A stretch of 64,000 nucleotides of DNA from Undaria pinnatifida (taxonomy: Eukaryota; Sar; Phaeophyceae; Laminariales; Alariaceae). Made by a program: the position numbers and the translations under genes. The DNA lies in assembly GCA_012845835.1 (NCBI GenBank), contig JABAKD010000008.1:2200651-2264650 (forward strand). The letters are read 5' to 3'. The notes beneath the pieces are model-generated. The model saw only the letters and a program-made list of their open reading frames with translations, had not been told where the DNA came from and ran no database searches. Of the stretch, positions 31,984 to 41,438 are shown in pieces (the first letter of the stretch is position 1; each line of letters begins with the position of its first letter).

Positions 31984-33675
31984 ATGGTGCACCGCTGGAA
32001 CGCCCATTTCCCCGTCGAGAGTTCTACGAGAAGTCGTGGCCATTCATGCGGAGGCCGCGAAGCCGATAGACATGGCGCGTCTATATGCGGAGGATTCGAG
32101 ACCAATACCTACGAGGCGTCAATAACTTCTGTGGCGTTGGGTCCCACGCCCCCGAACAGTCCACGGACAAGGGTTGAACAAGACGGTGGAGGCTCGCCTC
32201 GAAATCTGAGCGCGCCGGCGACCGGGGTTTTTTCGGCACCTGCTACGACGCAGCTAGCGTTGGTGTTTGATGCCGCAAGCGCCTGCCGAAAGGGGAGAAG
32301 GGATCACCCACACGACGCTGTTGCTACCACCACGACCACCGACACCAAAACCTACACCAACAACAACAACAACACCAACCCCAACCCCAACCCCAACCCC
32401 AACACCAACCCCAACCCCAACACCAACACCAACACCAACACCAATACCACTGCCGCCGGCGGCACGAAGCCTAAACACTATGCAACGGTCACCACCCCCC
32501 GAGCAACCCTCGGCAACGAACACCGCCAACAGCAACAGCACCAACACCGTCAGAACCACCATCACCAACACCAACACCATCAACACCACCACCACCACCA
32601 CCACAATCAACAACCGAACCTACGTGACGATGACGGCTGGATTCCACAACGACCTTTTCCAGGACGGGCTCTTGTGTCCCCGAGGCGTTGGACTGTCGCA
32701 GATCAAACGAACTGGATCCCTCCCCGTGCCGCGATCGACGGAAACAAAGAAAAAAAAAGGGGGTGCAGGGCTAAGAAAGAGAATGCAAACGAAAGGAGCG
32801 AACCAACACCGGAAAACCTTCACCAGCGGATGCTGCCGGGGAAGCACAATCAGACGGGATGGACTCCCGCCGCGAACGACGGAACCAAAGAGAGCGTTAG
32901 AAAAGGGGCCGCGTTAACGACGGACGACCCTGTTCAGCGGATTCTCTCAGGCAAGCGCAACGCCGCCCGCTACCACGCGAACGGCTTAGATTTTGTGTTT
33001 GAGAAGAATGATGGGGATATTCCACATGCATCTTGTGCATCAACGAGAGGATCCATTGAACCGAGCGAGCTTTTTTGCCACGCTTTTTCCGTTAAACAAA
33101 TGCAGCGTTTCGGCAGCGGTGGTGGAAGCGGCGGCGGCGGCGGGGGCGGGGGCGGCGATGGCGGACGCGGCGGATATGACACGTATGCAGTTAGGCAAGC
33201 GGTTCGTTTCGATAGCGGCGACGATGACGGCGACGGTGACGGCGGTGACGGTGGCGACGGTGGCGGCGACAGATCTGCCCCAGTTGAGGTCGCACAGTTA
33301 GGGCCGGATGTCGCAGGTCCAAGCGTCATGTCTTCGTTGTGTATTGCTCCTCTGCTCGCCGGCGCGGCTAGTGGGGAGGGTGATGCCTTGAACTGGTACG
33401 GGGACGAAGAGATGGAGGCGTTATTAGACTACGCGAAGGAGTTGGCGTGTCTGGCGGGGGGAGGGGACATCGCGGGGGTGGATGCAGGCCGGTATCGTGA
33501 GCGACAACACGACAACCAGAACAACAGCGCCTACAAGGTAGAATACCACATCGTCGTCGTCATGATGTGTTTGAGTCCCGCAACGATGATGTTGTTGATG
33601 ATGATGATTGTGGTGTTCGTCTATTGCTGGAGACACACCATAGTCAGTGAGCTAGTAGTCAGCGCTGGCTGCTAG
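31984..33675 (+). CDS. Hypothetical low-complexity protein (Asn-Pro, His/Gln, Gly-rich)
   Basis: The frame is open from an ATG at 31984 (563 codons; it extends upstream to a GTG at 31876). In order the product has an ordinary N-terminus; an Asn-Pro/Asn-Thr dipeptide tract near residues 125-155; a Gln/His-rich tract near 178-220; a Lys/Arg-rich segment; Gly-rich and Asp/Gly-rich tracts; an acidic segment of ordinary composition (W-Y-G-D-E-E-M-E-A-L-L-D-Y-A-K-E-L-A); and a Met/Val-rich tail over (GAT)n. The ordinary segments between tracts support a real gene. AAG|GTAGAA at about 33537 could be a donor, in which case the hydrophobic tail is intronic. I recognise no domain. Confidence 0.4.
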   Translation: MVHRWNAHFPVESSTRSRGHSCGGREADRHGASICGGFETNTYEASITSVALGPTPPNSPRTRVEQDGGGSPRNLSAPATGVFSAPATTQLALVFDAASACRKGRRDHPHDAVATTTTTDTKTYTNNNNNTNPNPNPNPNTNPNPNTNTNTNTNTTAAGGTKPKHYATVTTPRATLGNEHRQQQQHQHRQNHHHQHQHHQHHHHHHHNQQPNLRDDDGWIPQRPFPGRALVSPRRWTVADQTNWIPPRAAIDGNKEKKRGCRAKKENANERSEPTPENLHQRMLPGKHNQTGWTPAANDGTKESVRKGAALTTDDPVQRILSGKRNAARYHANGLDFVFEKNDGDIPHASCASTRGSIEPSELFCHAFSVKQMQRFGSGGGSGGGGGGGGGDGGRGGYDTYAVRQAVRFDSGDDDGDGDGGDGGDGGGDRSAPVEVAQLGPDVAGPSVMSSLCIAPLLAGAASGEGDALNWYGDEEMEALLDYAKELACLAGGGDIAGVDAGRYRERQHDNQNNSAYKVEYHIVVVMMCLSPATMMLLMMMIVVFVYCWRHTIVSELVVSAGC

Positions 33676-33841
33676 CTTATTGACCATGGTGTCATCTCTA
33701 ACTAAAGCACAATCTGGGGTCTGTCTACTGTCAGAATTGCACCATAGCCACTTGGATAGCGGCAACTCCGTCATATATGTATCTAACGCTCATCACCCCC
33801 TGAAACTTATTCCCCTGCATTTATGTACCTGGTGAAATATC

Positions 33842-34393
33842 TCAGGCTCTGTCGCCTAGGGAAGACCGGACAGCCGCCACCGAGCGCGCGAGGCTACGCT
33901 CCCGGCACGCCGAGCGGGCAGCTGTCGGGCGCCTCCGCGCACCCCAGAGCGTCTTCAGCCCCTCGCACCGCACCCCCCGCCGTCCCGAGCTGCGGCGTTC
34001 CATAACCCAAGGGCGTTTTTCGCCCGTCGGTCGCAAGCTTTGGCGGTATTCGGATGGTCTTTCTCCTCGTGCCGGGCAGGTTCGCTTGCCCTCGGCTCCG
34101 CCTCCGGCAATAAGGAATCCTCGCCTGGGTGTAAGGACACCTTTCCCCCCCCCGCGCGTTGCTACCAACCATTTGAGGGGGATGCTGTTGACGCGGAGGG
34201 GATCGTCAAGACGGGATGGAGAGCGTCGGCGGGGGGTTGTTTGTAGGGGTCCTGAGGTGGTCACGGAGAGCGATGGGCTGAAATCCGCAGAGGAGGAAGC
34301 AGAGGTGGGGGGGGAGGTGGGGGAGGAGGAGGGGGAGGAGGAGGGGGGGAGGGGGGGGAGGGAGTGGTGGGGGGGGGAGGAGGAGGAGGAGGA

Positions 34394-34424
<31 letters not shown>

Positions 34425-35123
34425 GAGGAGGAGGAGGAGGGGGCGAAGGAGGAGGAGAGGAGACAGGAAGACGAGGAAGCGACAGACGAGTGGTGGAAGG
34501 AGGTAGGGAAGAAAAAGGAGGAGGAGGAAGAGGAGGCGGAAGAGGAGGAGGAGGTGGAGGAAGAGGAAGAGGAAGAGGAGGAAGAGGAAGAGGAGGAAGA
34601 GGAAGAGGAAGAGGAAGAGGAAGAGAGAGGGGGGCGGGACGAAGCAAAGGACGATGGGGAGGAGAAGGAGGAAGAGGCCGAACCACGCGTAGACGAGGTA
34701 GACGGAAACCCCCTCGGTGACGCGGCCAAGAGTACGATCAAAAGCGTGGGTGTAGTCGCCACCCTCAGCGATCGACGGCGAGTAGGGTACATCGCGAGCC
34801 GCCGGAGAACAGAATTCGCTGTCGCCTCGACAATGGAAGCCAACCAAATAGAGATGGTTGCTCCTTGGCTCGGCGAAGCCAATCCACAGGTTGCGGGGGC
34901 GACAGATGACCACCGAGCGCATGCTACCGGCGATAGCGCGACAACTGCTTTGGCGGTGGGAAAGCTCAAGGCTCGGCACGACGGTGCCACCCGCGTGAAC
35001 GCTGAAGTGGCCGGCGCGCTAAAGCGTGGCTCCAGTATTTTAAGGCAAACGGCAGCCACAGGGGACCGACAGACTTTCCCCGCTGCCAGTGGTTGCATTA
35101 TTTATTCAGAAGTTATCCCTTAA
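33842..35123. other. Long overlapping ORFs over a (GAG)n tract
   Basis: A plus frame (34086-35123, Glu-rich) and a minus frame (35098-33842, Ser-rich) are both open across a 330-bp purine tract. GAG repeats contain no stop codons in any frame, so length alone means little. The non-repetitive part downstream (34690-35090) is open on both strands with normal composition and might be a real exon. I cannot choose a strand. Confidence 0.2.
34297..34628. repeat. (GGA)n/(GAG)n purine tract
   Basis: About 330 bp of nearly pure purine on the plus strand, mixing GGA, GAG, GAAGAG and G runs. Such mirror-repeat purine tracts can form triplex or G-quadruplex structures. Confidence 0.95.
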
Positions 35124-36190
35124 GACGGAAAAATAGCAGTAGAGCCAGTGGTATCCAAAAACAAAATCCGAAACCACGTCCCCATTTCCGAGATCTATGC
35201 AGGAGGAGGAGGTCGCACTAAAAAGAAGTGGAAACGTTATGTTTGATGCTCAGTTCGTGCCAAAATCCCACCCTTCTGTTTTTTGTTTTTTTTTAGATTC
35301 TGGCCAACTTTGGAGTGTGGGGTTGTTGACTTGATAGCATCATCCACCAGACCATTCAGTCCCACCAGTGTGAATGAGTGGTCTGTCAATAGTGGATAAC
35401 GCTACATAACGAATAACACATACTGGTATAGTTTCGAGTCCCAGCAGTGACTGAGTGGTCTATTAATAGTGGATAACGTTATATAACGAATAGCACATAC
35501 TATAGTTTAGAGCTCGTTGAATCTCCGCGGCTTCTTAGCGTTGATCTCCGGGGCGAACGCCCTTGCCACAGACTGCTCTAGGGAAATCAAGCACCTTCTA
35601 GCGTTTGACGCGTGGTACGACAGAGAATTATTAAGGTATACCGATTTTTGACGAAAATTCATTTCTGAATGACGGTGCTCACCTCAACCCCAAATCGTTG
35701 GAAATTCGCTCATTGTTTCGTGCGAATACTCCGCATACTGCCGCTATTTATACGAGCTGTTCCCGCCTGCGCCAAACGATTTCACAGGCACTATAGCGGG
35801 CAACCGGCACTACTCAAAAACCGGCTCTGTAGAGGGAGGGGGCCTCTACTACTTTTACCCCTAGTGCCAAGGCACGCGTCGTTTAGTTTTGGAACAAAGA
35901 AGAAGTGGTGTCGATGTAGACTATACCCAGGTGGGGGTATGAAACACATGCGTGCTATCATATGGCAGAGAGGGGCGAATTGCGGATGATATGACGATCC
36001 GTGTTACATGTGACCGAGTAAAGCACTCACTCCTCAATCGATGTTAACCGATTTTAGTGGGACGAACCCGTTCTTTTTCTGAGACTTTTTCGCTTGAGAA
36101 GGTCTCTAACCCTCCGAGCGAGCCATCCCACGGTGGCAGTAGGGGTGAGCAGCGGCAGAAGGTTTTCTGAGCTCCTCCCACAACCCAACA
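35124..36190. other. Unassigned repeats
   Basis: A roughly 70-bp direct duplication lies at about 35385-35505 (GTGGATAACGYTAYATAACGAATARCACATACT). A block of family R3 lies at 35605-35700, and a diverged mariner-MITE interior (GCCAAACGATTTCAC, GCACTATAGCGGGC) at 35755-35850. Confidence 0.5.
35605..35700 (+). repeat. Dispersed repeat family R3, copy 1
   Basis: GACGCGTGGTACGACAGAGA ... TTAAGGTATACCGA ... AAAATTCATTTCTGAATGACGG is repeated at 36364-36465. More diverged copies occur at 61715-61820 and about 47160-47200. Confidence 0.6.
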
Positions 36191-36363
36191 TGAGGAGCTA
36201 GCTCGACATCAACACAACCCGAAACATGAGCTGGAAGGCGTTCGTTTGCGCAACCCGAGCAACCACTTCTACGCCCTACTATTAATAGTCCTGTGGAAGA
36301 GCAAACAATAATCGTAGAATCATCCGATGAGCAGCCACCGACCGGTAGTTCCTCACGTCGGAA

Positions 36364-36465
36364 GACGCGTGGTACGACAGAGAGGTATTAAGGTATACCG
36401 ACTTTTGGCAAAAATTCATTTCTGAATGACGGGACCAGCTCCATGACCCAAAAATCGTCGGAAAA
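36364..36465 (+). repeat. Dispersed repeat family R3, copy 2
   Basis: This is the same block as 35605-35700 with about 85% identity by eye. The two copies are only 760 bp apart in direct orientation. Confidence 0.6.
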
Positions 36466-36637
36466 AAAATAAATAATAGGTCATTTTTGGTTTTTTGCAT
36501 GGTTTTCTCGTCTCTTGTACCTAGCTAGACCATCATGGACGGCTTTTTTTTTTTCATCCGGTCTTGCAGCAGTTTTGTTTTTTTCTCAGAATCAGTTTGT
36601 AGTTTGGGCAGGTCTTTAGCTCCCAAATTGAGGAACC

Positions 36638-36727
36638 TTAACCCCTTTAGAGCCCCCGAACCCCTCCCTAAACTAAATCCAAGTCATTCTGTCCCCAAAA
36701 ACGGGTTTCCAGTTGTAAAGGGGTTAA
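36638..36727 (+). mobile_element. piggyBac-like MITE, intact copy
   Basis: This 90-bp element is bounded by TTAA on both sides with terminal inverted repeats TTAACCCCTTTA / TAAAGGGGTTAA. TTAA target duplication with a C-run at the ends is the signature of piggyBac transposons. The interior (AGAGCCCCCGAACCCCTCCC, 'gtccccaaaaacgggtttcc') codes for nothing. Relatives lie at 3796, 21226, 46231, 53141 and 53691. Confidence 0.75.
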
Positions 36728-36993
36728 CCCTTCTGGAACGGGAAAAATTATCCCATAGTAATAGTAATTGCAAGTAATTTGTCCTTGAGAAAAAGAGGGT
36801 GCAGTTTCTTAAGGGGTGTTAAAAGAAAAAAAAGTGGTCCGCCTCAACCAGAGCTAGAAACGTTTTCGCCCAAAAAGTGCAATCCCTACCGCACTGTAGA
36901 GGGGTGACTCGAAAATCATGTATCAATCACATGCATCACCCCTAAGGTGAAGCCTACCGCGGCCACGGCAAGGGCAGGCTCCTGCCGACGACG

Positions 36994-37330
36994 CCAGTGT
37001 TGTAATGGTGTTGGGGCAACATGGATCTAGCGACCGACTACTGCTATTAAGGGGGGGTGGCTCTGGCTCTGTAACGCGGTCACTCACTCGCACGAGGGTT
37101 GCTTGGATGATATACATCTTCTGGAATTTGTTGCTTGTTGTCCGCCGGATACCTTCTTTCGATAGCGGGGGGAGCGGAGCCGTTCGTTCAGGCTGGCGAT
37201 AACGCCTGCCAGCTATATATCAAGGGTACAATGTAAAGGAGTACAAGACCAGGTAGGGATGCAGGAGTATCCAACGCTTGACGTGCTCGAGGCTCGTTCA
37301 GGAAATAGAGACAGACGTGTTCTTGATTAC
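36994..37330 (-). mobile_element. Probable LTR end of another LTR element
   Basis: On the minus strand the sequence ...CCATTACAACA is followed after one base by TGGCGTCGTCGGCAGGAGCC (plus 36974-36993), the same primer-binding site used by the TRIM- and SMART-like elements here. This marks 36994 as an LTR edge. The other edge is not certain, and I found no matching second LTR in the window. Confidence 0.4.
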
Positions 37331-37774
37331 TGTTGCAGGAGGCCCGTGTCACAGGTAGAAGTGACCGGGTTGGGGGGGGGGGGGTGAGAGTCAAAGTTCC
37401 ACACAATCCTGGACCCATCACCCCCACGGCTATGAACCTCAACCGTGTTGCACCTTCTCGACAATAGTACACCACTAATAATAGCCCGAACTAAAATCCC
37501 TACAAGACGTGAAAGCTGCCTAGGTACGTCACCGGTAAATTTCAAGACTCGTCAAGGTAATTCTGACTTTGTTCCAATTCATCTGCAACATGGGTCCCGC
37601 TACTTTTTGGTGGCGTGACCATAATCTACTTGAACCGAATTACTAACTTCGTCTAGCACACTTCTGTGGGAAAGTGGTGCTTGTGGAAAACGAATAATGG
37701 TTTGATGTATTTAAAATGTGCAGCCCCTTTTTTGTCAAGCTCTGACTTCCTTCATCTAGCTGAGGTATGAAAGA

Positions 37775-38510
37775 AGTCTAGAGGCGACTCAGGCTACGAT
37801 AGACGACCACACCCTATCGTACGCCTACGCGCTTGCCAAGAGAGCTTCCGAGAGCATAGAGGCGATAGTGCGCAAAAGGAGGATATTGTTTGCGGGATTC
37901 GTAGCACGTATGGGGGAGGAGCGTCTGCCACAGAGGGTGATGTTTGGGGAGCTTGTTGGGGGTAAGAGCTACTCAGGGGGGCAAGAGAAGGACTGGATGG
38001 ATCATCTGAAGGAGGATATGTCGGTCTTTGGAATGAAATTCGAAGATGGTGGCTGCTCAGAAGGCCGGCAGATGGTTGCGACGGTTAGAGGAGGGAGCCG
38101 AGTTTTTCATGCGGAAATGGCATGAGGCAGAGAGACGCAGAGCTGCAGAGCAACACGCAAAGGCCGCGGCAGCGCCATCCACCGTCGGCATCCCTAAACG
38201 GCCGGGGGGAGGGGGGGAGGGGGGGAGGGAGGGGAGGGGGGGGAGGGGGGGAGGGGGGGGAGGGGGGGAGGGGGGGGAGGGGGGGAGGGGGGGGGAGAGG
38301 GGGAGGGGGGGGAGGGGGGGAGGGGGGGAGGGGGGGGAGGGGGGGAGGGGGGGGAGGGGGGGAGGGGGGGGAGGGGGGGAGGGGGGGGAGGGGGGGAGGG
38401 GGGGGAGGGGGGGAGGGGGGGGAGGGGGGGAGGGGGAGGAGGGGGGCGTCCTGCCCAAGAGACTGAAGTATGGGTCTGGCCATCATCGTCTTGAAGTTTT
38501 TTGGGCCTTC
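37775..38510 (+). pseudogene. LINE-type retrotransposon, C-terminal ORF remnant
   Basis: Translation gives D-D-H-T-L-S-Y-A-Y-A-L, then R-K-R-R-I-L-F-A-G-F-V-A-R-M-G-E-E-R-L-P, E-K-D-W-M-D-H-L-K-E-D and, after a frameshift near 38045, A-A-Q-K-A-G-R-W...E-G-A-E-F-F-M-R-K-W-H-E. This resembles the region after the reverse-transcriptase domain of abundant algal LINEs. The frame then runs A-K-A-A-A-A-P-S-T-V-G-I, through a long G tract, to L-P-K-R-L-K-Y-G-S-G-H-H-R-L. The same ending is found at 48035-48240. The RT domain itself is absent, so this is a 5'-truncated dead copy. Confidence 0.65.
38203..38447. repeat. (GGGGGGA)n tract
   Basis: About 245 bp of G7A/G6A units, nearly pure on the plus strand. 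It lies inside the LINE remnant and is strongly G-quadruplex-prone. The related copy near 48088-48141 has a shorter tract at the same place. Confidence 0.95.
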
Positions 38511-39159
38511 CAATGGCCGTCACAAGCTAGCGTAACGCCGCCCTGACTTCTTCGCCTTGTTGCGTTTTTTTTCTCCCCCCAGTGCCATCGATGCACTTGA
38601 TACCCTCTATGAGCCCTATGCCGTCTTTAGTTAGTTCCTAGGGTCTACAGCTAGCTCACCATTCCATCATCGCAGATTCATATCACAAAAATAGAGCCAG
38701 CGCGAAAGCGTAACAGACCGCAAAAAGGAACAGGGAGGGACTAGCCTGGAGTGACCCCGAGCCACCACTGCAAAAAAAAGCCTCCGAAACAACAACCCCC
38801 CCCCTCCTACTACTACCGCAGCCTGTGTCAAGCGCCACCGCCGTCTTTTATAAAATGTTTCCGCCAAAAAGAGGCATACTTCTCTAGATCATCGTGGCAC
38901 ACCCGGCATGTTGACGTTTTGGGAGCGCCACAGGCGGCAAGGGACGCCTGTTATACGGTATAACGGCGCACACCTGTTGTTCCCACAGGGCTCCTCTTGA
39001 CGCGTGGCCAAGGGTATATACTATATACAGTAGGGGGCCCGGGGTCACTCTAAGGTTTTTTATTTTTTGGTGGGGCTCGGGGTTATTCGAGCGAGTGACC
39101 CTCCTTTTCCTTTTTTTGCGGTCTTAACCTTTTGTGGCGTTTTATTTATTACAGGAGTC
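38511..39159. other. Unassigned DNA
   Basis: Segments 38700-38760 and 39090-39130 are inverted copies of each other (GTAACAGACCGCAAAAAGGA / TTTTTTTGCGGTCTTAACC with GAGTGACC words), probably ends of a small non-autonomous element. No gene is supported. Confidence 0.4.
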
Positions 39160-39432
39160 TTACTACGGTAGCCCTCCCCAACTTTTCTTTCAACGAAATC
39201 GCCGGTTTTAAAACCACCTCCCGGCCGTACCTCCTGAAATACGGTGCCCGTTGCCACCCCGACGTCATCGTTCGATAGTAGTAGTAGTCCTTTGCGAACA
39301 AGAAAAAATATGGAGACATGTTTTTCACAGAAGAACCCTTCTTCGTGTCGAGCAGCCATGAAACGTTCGTTAAAGAAAGTCGCTGGCTTTTGGGGGGGGG
39401 GGTATGATAATATCGTAGAATCAGGTCAGAGA
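39160..39432 (-). repeat. Dispersed repeat family R4, copy 3
   Basis: This is the reverse complement of the R4 blocks at 22738-22990 (CTCCCGGCCGTACCTCCTGA, CGACGTCATCGTTCGATAG, a G run, then TATCGTAGAATCA). Confidence 0.6.
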
Positions 39433-40960
39433 TGATACTTGTCAGTGACCATCATGTCATTAATTGACAACACCAAGTAGTGACTCTAAAGCGGCGGCTT
39501 ATAACTACACCGCCAACCGACATCTCGGTCGGACAGAAGTAAGTACACCTCCCCCCCTCGCAGCATGGTTGCTCCCTCGGGGTTACATATTATCATCACA
39601 TAGCAATCAGGACCAAACGCGGTTAGCAGAACATGGAACATATACGTACCAGGTGCGTCGGCTTTTTCTGTATATCGTGTGTTCCGGTTACTGCGGTCGT
39701 CCGTATGTACTCGTACTTCGCAATGTTCACCCCATACAAGAAAAAGTGTACCTGGTATGTATGTGTTTAAGAGTTACCTTTTTAAAAACCTATACAAAAA
39801 GTGTGTACGTTGTAGTGTACACGTAAATCGTATCGTATGGGTTTTCAGCATGACCATACTAAAACGCCATACGACTATATAGGCTTTACTATACTATACT
39901 AGACGCCATACAAACGAAATACTCAAATAATCACGGTTAACTAATCAGGGAAAGACCGAAATAAACAAACATCAAGATCAACCCATTTTTGGGTTTGATT
40001 ACCAACACTATACCGCACCACATTCTTGCTGTTGACCCTTTTGCGACTTGATTATATTATATACAGACCAAAAAGTGACGAGCGCTATCTACTCAAGCGT
40101 CTAGGAATCTTGAAGCAACCCGAGAACATCGTCATGCCTCACGCTTGCTTGCCTCACACATCTTCCCTGCGTTGCGGTTCGACCACACACACGTCCTTTG
40201 ACTACACCAGCAGCAGCTCGGATTGCTTCATGCGGCCGATGCTGGGCAGCATAGTCAGTTTCTTTTTGTCACCATTTTAAATCTTGAGTCTCAAAGCGGA
40301 GTCGCTCGAAACGATCACACTCGTCGTTTTTCTTGTCCATTTTATCGGTCGATATGAATGGGTTCTTGAAGAGTCAACAGCCTGGTTGCATCGCTCCCGT
40401 GTAAAGAAAAATCAATCGAGATAAATACAAAAGCAACACCCCGTCCACCTCCCACCCCCCTTCCCGCTTGTACAAATAAGATGCCGTCTGCGTGCACGGT
40501 CCCGCCCGGTCTTCGCCGCACATCTTCCCCTTGGAGAACATGAAACACACACACAGAGCGCAGTTCAAACGCTCCGCTCTCATGGGGTTACACGCGTACG
40601 CCAACCCCCTGCACGAGCCCGTGACTCCTAAAACACCCCTCTCGATCAGGGTCAAAACCGAAAACAAAGACCTTGACGCCCTAATCCTTGACTGACGAGT
40701 TGGTCTATCAACAGTAACAACTCTGGCGCACGAGAATACTAAAAAAAAAATCCGGAAAAGTATATAATTTTTACAGCTTTCTTCCCCCTCATCTCCTTCC
40801 CCCCTCCCGGCTGTCGTTCTGCCGAGCCCCCGCTCCATCCTTCCACGGCTTGGTCCCCCCCCCCCCCCAGCCGCCAACTTGCCGAAGTTCGTTTCACAAG
40901 CGGCGTTCAGTAGAATGCAGCTCACTCTTCATGCCACTGCCCAAGGACTTCACCGCGCTT
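39433..40960. other. Unassigned intergenic DNA
   Basis: No protein-like ORF is visible. A 183-codon minus frame at 40925-40374 has no recognisable domain. A C run lies at 40855-40870. Confidence 0.35.
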
Positions 40961-40969
40961 TTTGCTACG

Positions 40970-41043
40970 TGCAATCAATGTCTGTCTGGTCGGTGCAACC
41001 CCGACGTACTCCGTCCCGGCATAGTAGGGATGCGAGGGCCTAC
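40970..41043 (-). promoter_or_regulatory. Shared downstream (3'-UTR or terminator) element, Spc24 copy
   Basis: This block lies 63-136 bases downstream of the Spc24 stop codon, in gene orientation, and matches 5923-5992 downstream of the ankyrin gene. It contains CAATGTCTGTCTGGTCGGTG, CGACGTACTCCGT and AGGGATGCGAGGG on the plus strand, with one small insertion relative to the other copy. No third copy was noticed in the window. Confidence 0.5.
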
Positions 41044-41105
41044 GGTCTAAGCCTGTCCTGTGACCACGGATGACAATGATGCCCCCAACCCTCCCCTCGC
41101 GCGCA

Positions 41106-41438
41106 CTATGCCTCCACCATAGCCCGCGTCTTGCCGTCGATGATATCCCACAGCTTGTTAGCTACCTCAAAGTTGTCCTTTCCAGCGGCGTCAAACTGGA
41201 AACCTTCTACGACCGCTCCAATACCCCCCCCACCCTCACCGCCCGGACCATCTCTACCGATGGCCTCAGAGGGGTTGGGAACAAGCCAACCGGCGATTAT
41301 GTCACCCTCCGTCTCATAATTCCACTTGATGTCGGTGATGTTCATGTACAGTCCGATCGCTTTCTGCACACGCGGCATGGCTACGGTGTGGGCCTCCACC
41401 GTTCGCTCGATTTCCGCTTTCGTCTCCTCGATCGCGAG
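41106..41438 (-). CDS. SPC24: SPC24 exon 3 (globular domain)
   Basis: The exon encodes 110 residues plus TAG. It begins after TTAG in phase 0 with L-A-I-E-E-T-K-A-E-I-E-R, the end of the coiled coil. A Gly-rich insert (G-P-G-G-E-G-G-G-G) sits in the loop of the globular domain and is unusual for the family. Confidence 0.88.
   Translation of the reverse strand, partial: LAIEETKAEIERTVEAHTVAMPRVQKAIGLYMNITDIKWNYETEGDIIAGWLVPNPSEAIGRDGPGGEGGGGIGAVVEGFQFDAAGKDNFEVANKLWDIIDGKTRAMVEA

Noticed and set aside
34206-34979. Leu/Pro/Ser-rich minus-strand ORFs over the (GAG)n tract
   Set aside because: The repeat has no stops in any frame on either strand and the product is only homopolymeric residues.
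38046-38546. Gly- or Pro-rich ORFs on both strands over the G tract as separate genes
   Set aside because: The G6A tract is open in all frames. The only protein-like parts belong to the LINE remnant.
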